From Pseudolabrys sp035718275 (GTDB lineage Bacteria; Pseudomonadota; Alphaproteobacteria; Rhizobiales; Xanthobacteraceae): DNA of 64,000 bases. A program made the translations under genes and the position numbers. The notes under the pieces are model-generated. The model saw nothing but the letters and a program-made list of their open reading frames with translations. It was not told the origin of the DNA and searched no databases. The stretch is taken from assembly GCA_035718275.1 (NCBI GenBank), contig DASTHI010000025.1, positions 1 through 64,000 on the forward strand, written 5' to 3'. Positions within the stretch are counted from its first letter, which is position 1. The number at the start of each line of letters is the position of its first letter. Positions 59,277 to 64,000 of this stretch are shown piece after piece.

Positions 59277-60032
59277 ATGAGCCGCGAAGCCACGGACCTG
59301 GCGGGGGTCCGACACTTAGCATATGAGACGCTCGGCTCCACCAATGCCGAGGCGCTGTCGCGTGCGCGCGCTGGCGAACGTGGACCGCTGTGGATCAGCG
59401 CGCGGACCCAGACAAGTGGCCGCGGCAGGTACGGACGCACGTGGGTATCGCTTGCCGGCAATTTGCACGCGACGCTGTTGCTGACCGAGCCATCAGTCCC
59501 CGCCAAGGCGCCTCAGCTCTCGTTGGTGGCGGCCCTTGCGGTGCACGATGCCGTTGCTGAATCAGTTGCTCATCTAGCTTCGAGACTTGCATTGAAATGG
59601 CCGAACGACCTGCTGCTCGACGGCGGCAAGGCTGCAGGAATACTTATCGAGGGCGAGAGCGAACCCGTCTTTGCTGTGGCCATTGGGATCGGGGTCAACT
59701 GTGCGGCGCATCCGGAGGGCGGCCTCTATCCCGCAACGGACCTGGCTGAGGCAGGCGGGGCGGTTTCGGCCGACGCCGTCATGGCCGAACTCGCCGCCGC
59801 GATGTGCAGAAGGCTGTCGCAATGGAACCGCGGCCACGACTTCGCGTGCATCCGTGCGGAGTGGCTAGAGCGGACGAGGGGGCTTGGTGAAACGCTGAAG
59901 GTGCGGTTGGCTGATCGCGAGTTGTCGGGCCGCTTCCAGGGTCTTGATGAGTTTGGCCGTCTTTTGCTGGAAAACCAAGACGGCATTATTGCCGTCGCGA
60001 CCGGCGACGTTTTCGGCTTGGATGGGCGCTAA
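59277..60032 (+). CDS. birA: Biotin--[acetyl-CoA-carboxylase] ligase (monofunctional)
   Basis: A 251-residue biotin protein ligase: STNAEAL, the biotinyl-AMP loop GRGRYGRTWVS, KWPNDLLLDGGKAAGILIE and IGIGVNC. It has no N-terminal helix-turn-helix, so it is a ligase without repressor function, as usual in this group. It attaches biotin to carboxyl-carrier proteins. It begins immediately after the nuoN stop and the RNase J gene follows by two bases. Confidence 0.96.
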   Translation: MSREATDLAGVRHLAYETLGSTNAEALSRARAGERGPLWISARTQTSGRGRYGRTWVSLAGNLHATLLLTEPSVPAKAPQLSLVAALAVHDAVAESVAHLASRLALKWPNDLLLDGGKAAGILIEGESEPVFAVAIGIGVNCAAHPEGGLYPATDLAEAGGAVSADAVMAELAAAMCRRLSQWNRGHDFACIRAEWLERTRGLGETLKVRLADRELSGRFQGLDEFGRLLLENQDGIIAVATGDVFGLDGR

Positions 60033-60034
60033 TC

Positions 60035-61702
60035 ATGGCTGGGCCGCTGCAGCTGGTGTTTGCACCGCTTGGTGGAGCGGGCGAGATCGGCATGAATCTG
60101 TCGATCTACGGCATGGGCGATGAGCGGCAGCGGACATGGCTTGCGGTGGATATGGGCGTCTCATTTGCCGCCGAGGAACATCTGCCCGGCATCGACTTGA
60201 TCTTGCCCGACATTCGTTATCTCGAAGAAGAGCGCAGGAATATTGCAGGCCTCGTCTTGACGCATGCACATGAGGATCACTTCGGTGCCCTGTTGGACCT
60301 GTGGCCGAGAGTGAATGTTCCGGTTTATGCCACACCATTTACCGCGGCTTTGCTCGAAGCCAAATGCGCTGGGGAACCAGGCGCACCGAAAATCCCCGTC
60401 AAGGTCGTTCCGGTGGGTGGCAGATTCAATATCGGTGCTTTCGATATCGAATTGGTCACGATGGCCCATTCAATCCCCGAATCGAATGCGCTGATTATCC
60501 GCACCTCTGCTGGCACTGTGCTGCATACCGGCGACTGGAAAATTGATCCCACGCCGATTCTTCGTGATCCGACCGACGAAAAAAAGCTGCGCGCCTTGGG
60601 TGACGAAGGATGTTTGGCTCTGGTCGGCGATTCAACAAACGCCATCCGTGAGGGCCGATCGCCGTCAGAAACGGACGTCGCCAGAACAATCGCCGAACTC
60701 GTTATGAAGGCGAGAGGACGTGTAGCGGTGACCACGTTTGCTTCCAACGTTGCGCGCTTGCGAGCCGTGGCGGAGGCGGCTCGTGCGGCGGGGCGGGAAG
60801 TCGTCGTCATAGGTCGCGCCATGGAGCGTATTGTGCAGATCGCGCGCGAGACAGGATATCTCGAAGGCGTGCAGGACTTCCGGCCTGTGGAGGCTTACGG
60901 CCATTTGCCGCCGAACAAAATCGTGGCTCTCTGTACCGGCAGCCAGGGCGAGCCGCGCGCTGCGCTGTCGCGTATAGCCGAAGAGCAGCATCCTGAGGTG
61001 ACATTCACGCGCGGAGACCTGGTGATTTACTCGGCGCGCACGATTCCTGGAAACGAGAAAGCCGTAGGGCGGGTGATGAACCTGCTGATCGAGCAAGGAG
61101 TAGAGGTGATCACCGATCGCACTCACCTCGTTCACGTGTCGGGGCATCCACGTCGGGCCGAGCTTGAGGCCTTGATCGGGTGGGTGCGTCCAAAGGTCTT
61201 GGTGCCCGTCCATGGAGAAGCGTTGCATTTGCATGAGCACGCGTCGCTTGCGCGCCGCTGCGGCGTACGCGATGTGATCGAGTGTCGCAACGGTGACCTC
61301 GTGCAGCTTGCGCCGCAGGTTCGCGTGATCGATGAGGTGCCCGCGGGCCGCATCTACAAGGACGGCATGATATTGGTGGAAGCCGAGGCACGAACGGTCG
61401 CGGACCGCAAGCGCCTGAGCTTCGCCGGGAGCGTTTCCGTGGCACTTTCCATAACCGAAAAAGGAGAGCTGGTGGACGGTCCGTCGGTTGATCTGATCGG
61501 GATTCCGGAGCGTGACCGGGATGCCAACTCCATGCATGAGGTCGCACACGAGGCTGCTCTCGAGACGCTCGACTCGCTGCCGCGGGGCCGTCGAAGGGAT
61601 CCGGATGTGGTCGCGGAGGCGGTCCGTCGCGGCGTTCGTTCCGCCATCGCACAGCGATGGGGTAAGAAGCCGATGTGCTACGTGCATGTATTGACGGTAT
61701 GA
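60035..61702 (+). CDS. rnj: Ribonuclease J (metallo-beta-lactamase/beta-CASP family)
   Basis: A 555-residue RNase J: the metal motif THAHEDH (76-82), GMNLSIYG at the N-terminus, HTGDWKIDPTP, GDSTNA and the beta-CASP/KH-like segments VALCTGSQGEPRAALSRIAEEQHPEV and HVSGHPRRAELEAL. It has 5'-exo- and endonuclease activity in mRNA decay and rRNA maturation. In alphaproteobacteria it usually sits between birA and the epimerase gene, as here. It overlaps none, but the spacing is two bases to birA and 26 to the next gene. Confidence 0.95.
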   Translation: MAGPLQLVFAPLGGAGEIGMNLSIYGMGDERQRTWLAVDMGVSFAAEEHLPGIDLILPDIRYLEEERRNIAGLVLTHAHEDHFGALLDLWPRVNVPVYATPFTAALLEAKCAGEPGAPKIPVKVVPVGGRFNIGAFDIELVTMAHSIPESNALIIRTSAGTVLHTGDWKIDPTPILRDPTDEKKLRALGDEGCLALVGDSTNAIREGRSPSETDVARTIAELVMKARGRVAVTTFASNVARLRAVAEAARAAGREVVVIGRAMERIVQIARETGYLEGVQDFRPVEAYGHLPPNKIVALCTGSQGEPRAALSRIAEEQHPEVTFTRGDLVIYSARTIPGNEKAVGRVMNLLIEQGVEVITDRTHLVHVSGHPRRAELEALIGWVRPKVLVPVHGEALHLHEHASLARRCGVRDVIECRNGDLVQLAPQVRVIDEVPAGRIYKDGMILVEAEARTVADRKRLSFAGSVSVALSITEKGELVDGPSVDLIGIPERDRDANSMHEVAHEAALETLDSLPRGRRRDPDVVAEAVRRGVRSAIAQRWGKKPMCYVHVLTV

Positions 61703-61728
61703 TGGGTCGATCGGAAGCGGGGAGCTGG

Positions 61729-62133
61729 ATGATAGGGCGATTGAACCATGTGGCTATTGCCGTACGCGATATCGTCAAGGCCTCGAAAGTGTATCGCGAT
61801 ACATTAGGCGCCGAGGTTTCGCCTCAGGTCCCTCAGCCGGATCATGGCGTGACCACAGTATTCATTACGCTGCCGAATACGAAGATCGAGTTGCTGGAGC
61901 CCTTAGGCGAGGAGTCTCCGATCGCAAAATTTCTAGAGCGTAATCCCGACGGTGGCGTTCACCACGTCTGCTACGAGGTGACTGATATCCTTGCTGCGCG
62001 GGAGGTCCTGAAGCGTCAGGGCGCGCGAGTTTTGGGGGACGGCGAGCCGAAAATCGGGGCACATGGCAAGCCGGTTCTGTTTCTCCACCCAAAGGACTTC
62101 TGCGGAACCCTGGTCGAACTGGAAGAGGCCTGA
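61729..62133 (+). CDS. mce: Methylmalonyl-CoA epimerase
   Basis: A 134-residue VOC-fold protein: LNHVAIAVRDIVKASKVYRDTLGAEVSP, then GVTTVFITLPNTKIELLEPLGE, GGVHHVCYEV and PVLFLHPKDFCGTLVELEEA, giving the His/Glu metal site of the family. It interconverts the two epimers of methylmalonyl-CoA in propionate breakdown. The ATG at 61729 follows GGGGAG; an upstream frame extends into rnj but is not needed. Confidence 0.95.
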   Translation: MIGRLNHVAIAVRDIVKASKVYRDTLGAEVSPQVPQPDHGVTTVFITLPNTKIELLEPLGEESPIAKFLERNPDGGVHHVCYEVTDILAAREVLKRQGARVLGDGEPKIGAHGKPVLFLHPKDFCGTLVELEEA

Positions 62134-62170
62134 GGCGGAAGGTCGCTGCCCGAGGCGGTGATACACCTAA

Positions 62171-62446
62171 ATGAGCATCAGTACGGTCGTTGCGATCTAT
62201 TTCCTGATCTGGTGGGTGACACTGTTCGCCGTGCTGCCGTGGGGAGTGCGCAATCAGGAGGAAGGCGGTGGAGAAGTGACGCCCGGCACCGACCCGGGCG
62301 CACCGGCGGTACACCGCGTCTGGAGCAAGCTTGGCTGGACCACTATCGTCGCGACGGTGATCTTTGGAATCCTGTCCGTCGTCTACACGCAAGGTCTCAT
62401 TCCAATCGATCTGCTGATGGCGATATCCGAGCCACCTCGCCATTGA
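62171..62446 (+). CDS. DUF1467 family membrane protein
   Basis: A 91-residue protein with two spans: TVVAIYFLIWWVTLFAVLPWGVRNQEE and KLGWTTIVATVIFGILSVVYTQGLI, the DUF1467 layout, where the FWWVTLFAVLP-GVRxQ pattern is typical. The function is unknown. It follows the epimerase gene, a conserved alphaproteobacterial neighbour, and is followed by a hairpin terminator. Confidence 0.92.
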   Translation: MSISTVVAIYFLIWWVTLFAVLPWGVRNQEEGGGEVTPGTDPGAPAVHRVWSKLGWTTIVATVIFGILSVVYTQGLIPIDLLMAISEPPRH

Positions 62447-62464
62447 AATTGCGCGAAAAAAAAA

Positions 62465-62500
62465 GAGCAGGGCGCAAAGCCCCGCTCATCGCATTGATTT
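62465..62500 (+). terminator. Terminator of the birA-rnj-mce-DUF1467 run
   Basis: GAGCaGGGC (62465-62473) pairs with GCCCcGCTC (62479-62487) around a five-base loop, followed at 62498 by ATTTTT after a short stretch. It lies 18 bases after the DUF1467 stop, and closes the long nuo-to-DUF1467 transcript if it is one unit. Confidence 0.7.
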
Positions 62501-62658
62501 TTCCTGTTCTCATTTTATGAGATGGCTGCGTTCATCGCGCCAAGGATTCTGTCCCTCCCAAGACTTGGACCGTAGTTTGGAACCACTTTGGCCGGCTCCG
62601 CTTTTACGGACCTGGCCAAGCTAGCCGATCAGGCATGACGTGTCATCACCAATTGCCG

Positions 62659-63897
62659 TCAGCGGTCGATCACGATGGGCCCATCAAGAACGATAGATTT
62701 TCCCGATTGAGGGGTCACGACGACCTGGATCGCCCAGACACCTCCGGTCGAGAGTTCAACATGGTCAATGGTCCACGTTCCCTGCTCGCCCTCGAGCGCC
62801 GGCCGGTCGAATGCTTCCCCTCCGGCTGGCGGTCTCAGGACAAGCCGCACCGCCTTTGCGGGGAAGGGAGAGAAGTCTTCCCGCAATACGCGTATCGTGA
62901 CCGCCACGTGTCCAGTGCGTCCCGGCTCAAACGTCACATCGGCCATCGCCTCCACGTCGTGGATATGGACAAAGGCCGCTTCGTCTGGCGGCTCCGAGTG
63001 GCTGGCGTGCACGTGCGCAGTCGGCTGCAGCCGTCCAAGAATTCCGACCGCCAGCAGCACGCAAATTCCGAGGCCGATCTCAGCCATACTAAAGCGGGCA
63101 AGGTTGCGCAGGGCCGCTCGGTTGGGCAGCTGCGGCGTGAGATAGAACCTATTGATTGCGCCTATTGCCGTCATGCCTGCGAAAAGTCCGATTTTCAAAC
63201 TGATCAGGCGGCCATAATCCGTTGCCCAGAGGTCGCGCAGCCCCGCAAGCACATTCACGCTATTGATGATGCCACTCGCGAACAAAAGGTTTACGCTTGC
63301 CGCGGCCAGATGGGAAAAACGGCGCGTGGATCGCATCGCAAAGTTCCGGACCGGCTGATCCGCGGCCCGTGCAGACCATAGCAGGAGCACGAATGCCGGC
63401 AGCCCGCCGAGCCATGCACCCGCAGCAAGAAGGTGCGTGATGTCGGAAGCAAGATGGACATCTCCGGGAAGGCCTGGTGTCGCACCGGCGTGGCCGATGA
63501 ATGCTGGAGAGACGAGCAGAACGGCTGCAGCGACGATCTGCAGGATCGGCAGCATTGACGAAAAAACCAAAACCGCAAGCAACAGGGCGAGAAGCGCGCG
63601 AGCGCTCCAGACCCATCCAAACCGCGTGTCAACAAGCACCGACCAGGTGTTACTGAAGTAAGAACTGCTGACGGCTTCACCGCTGAGTTCCGAGACGAAT
63701 AGAAATAGCCAAGCCGCACCAGTGAGAACCGTCAGGCTAAGGCCGGTCCAGGTAAGCGCGAGCAGTTGTCGCTGCAAGCGCGGCGGCGTTCTTTTAGCCG
63801 GCACCGACACGAAAATCATGAAACACACAGTACCGGCGGCCAGCAGGGTCGCTGCAAAGTGTGCTGCACGAATGAATGCGAGCGGATCGACGGTCAC
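62659..63897 (-). CDS. copD: Copper resistance protein D (CopD family) with C-terminal extracellular domain
   Basis: A 412-residue membrane protein. The N-terminal 300 residues contain about eight spans of the CopD domain (FIRAAHFAATLLAAGTVCFMIFV; FIGHAGATPG; DITHLLAAGAWLGGLPAFVLL). The C-terminal 110 residues form a periplasmic beta domain (EPGRTGHVAVTIRVLREDFSPFPAKAVRLVLRPPAGG) with a His-rich linker (HVHASHSEPPDEAAFVHIHD). It is thought to bring copper across the inner membrane with CopC. The start is GTG at 63897, 23 bases after the copC stop. Confidence 0.9.
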   Translation of the reverse strand: MTVDPLAFIRAAHFAATLLAAGTVCFMIFVSVPAKRTPPRLQRQLLALTWTGLSLTVLTGAAWLFLFVSELSGEAVSSSYFSNTWSVLVDTRFGWVWSARALLALLLAVLVFSSMLPILQIVAAAVLLVSPAFIGHAGATPGLPGDVHLASDITHLLAAGAWLGGLPAFVLLLWSARAADQPVRNFAMRSTRRFSHLAAASVNLLFASGIINSVNVLAGLRDLWATDYGRLISLKIGLFAGMTAIGAINRFYLTPQLPNRAALRNLARFSMAEIGLGICVLLAVGILGRLQPTAHVHASHSEPPDEAAFVHIHDVEAMADVTFEPGRTGHVAVTIRVLREDFSPFPAKAVRLVLRPPAGGEAFDRPALEGEQGTWTIDHVELSTGGVWAIQVVVTPQSGKSIVLDGPIVIDR

Positions 63898-63920
63898 AAT
63901 CGCTCTCTAAAAATGGAGCC

Positions 63921-64000
63921 TTATGGGCCGATGCGGAAAGTGAAGTCGCCCTTCGAACGATGCGTATCCACCGACAGAACTTGCCAGATAACTTTGTACG
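63921..64000 (-). CDS. copC: Copper resistance protein CopC, C-terminal end (partial)
   Basis: Only the last 26 codons lie in the window; the gene runs off the right edge. The visible minus-strand residues, VIWQVLSVDTHRSKGDFTFRIGP followed by TAA at 63921-63923, match the CopC C-terminus, where the Asp-x-His pair forms part of the Cu(II) site. CopC is a periplasmic copper carrier that works with the CopD encoded just after it. Confidence 0.85.
   Translation of the reverse strand, partial: YKVIWQVLSVDTHRSKGDFTFRIGP

Noticed and set aside
1..64000. CRISPR arrays, transposases, integrases, prophage genes
   Set aside because: I saw no regularly spaced direct repeats and no transposase, integrase or phage motif in any frame.

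Overview
The window is about 62 % G+C with dense, mostly operonic genes, and reads as the chromosome of an alphaproteobacterium of the order Hyphomicrobiales (Rhizobiales), most likely the Bradyrhizobiaceae/Xanthobacteraceae side. The reasons are: nuoN-birA-RNase J-methylmalonyl-CoA epimerase-DUF1467 in one run, DUF2842 back to back with a COX15-type ctaA, tig-clpP-clpX-lon followed by an HU gene, glnB-glnA beside a NnrD/NnrE fusion, rplM-rpsI, and Tat/Sec-exported solute binding proteins in number. The family assignment is inference; no rRNA is present to settle it. Four tRNA genes are present (Pro-GGG, Leu-TAG, Val-TAC, Asp-GTC), all with an encoded CCA.

Left third (1-16.7 kb): after a GC-rich intergenic repeat-like stretch comes an accessory catabolic region. 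On the minus strand, reading from 6.2 kb to 0.4 kb, lie a RidA-family deaminase, an amidase, a class III CoA-transferase, a sugar-epimerase-like SDR, a classical-fold SDR that has lost its catalytic Tyr/Lys, and an alpha/beta hydrolase. Divergent from it is a NitT/TauT-type ABC importer with a Tat-exported binding protein, one ATPase and two different permeases; then a VOC-fold protein, a complete branched-chain-amino-acid type (Liv) importer, a protein resembling the CnbZ/RidA-like deaminase group, and another alpha/beta hydrolase. Together they suggest uptake and degradation of a nitrogen-containing (amide or amino-substituted) carboxylate that I cannot name.

Middle (16.7-43.3 kb): mainly housekeeping genes: a small exported protein, tRNA-Pro, a polysaccharide deacetylase, DUF2842, heme A synthase, an enoyl-CoA hydratase with an apparent frameshift near its N-terminus, an O-acetylhomoserine sulfhydrylase unit, a crotonase, a hotdog thioesterase, rplM-rpsI with a perfectly palindromic terminator, a diguanylate cyclase, glnB-glnA behind a sigma-54 type promoter, NnrD/NnrE, tRNA-Leu, tig-clpP-clpX-lon, HU, tRNA-Val and tRNA-Asp. 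A 2-haloacid dehalogenase and a Bug-family binding protein with an alpha/beta hydrolase form a second small accessory patch.

Right third (43.5-64 kb): a full 14-subunit complex I operon nuoA-N. It carries three extra, tightly packed genes: an FlK-like (fluoroacetyl-CoA-type) hotdog thioesterase between nuoC and nuoD, a SnoaL/NTF2-fold protein between nuoD and nuoE, and a DUF3291 protein between nuoF and nuoG. Several are fused to their neighbours by 4-base ATGA overlaps. A nine-codon mini-ORF sits just before nuoL. The operon runs on into birA, RNase J, methylmalonyl-CoA epimerase and DUF1467. The window ends in a minus-strand copC (partial)-copD pair. The extra nuo genes and the unnamed catabolic region are the points most worth a closer look.
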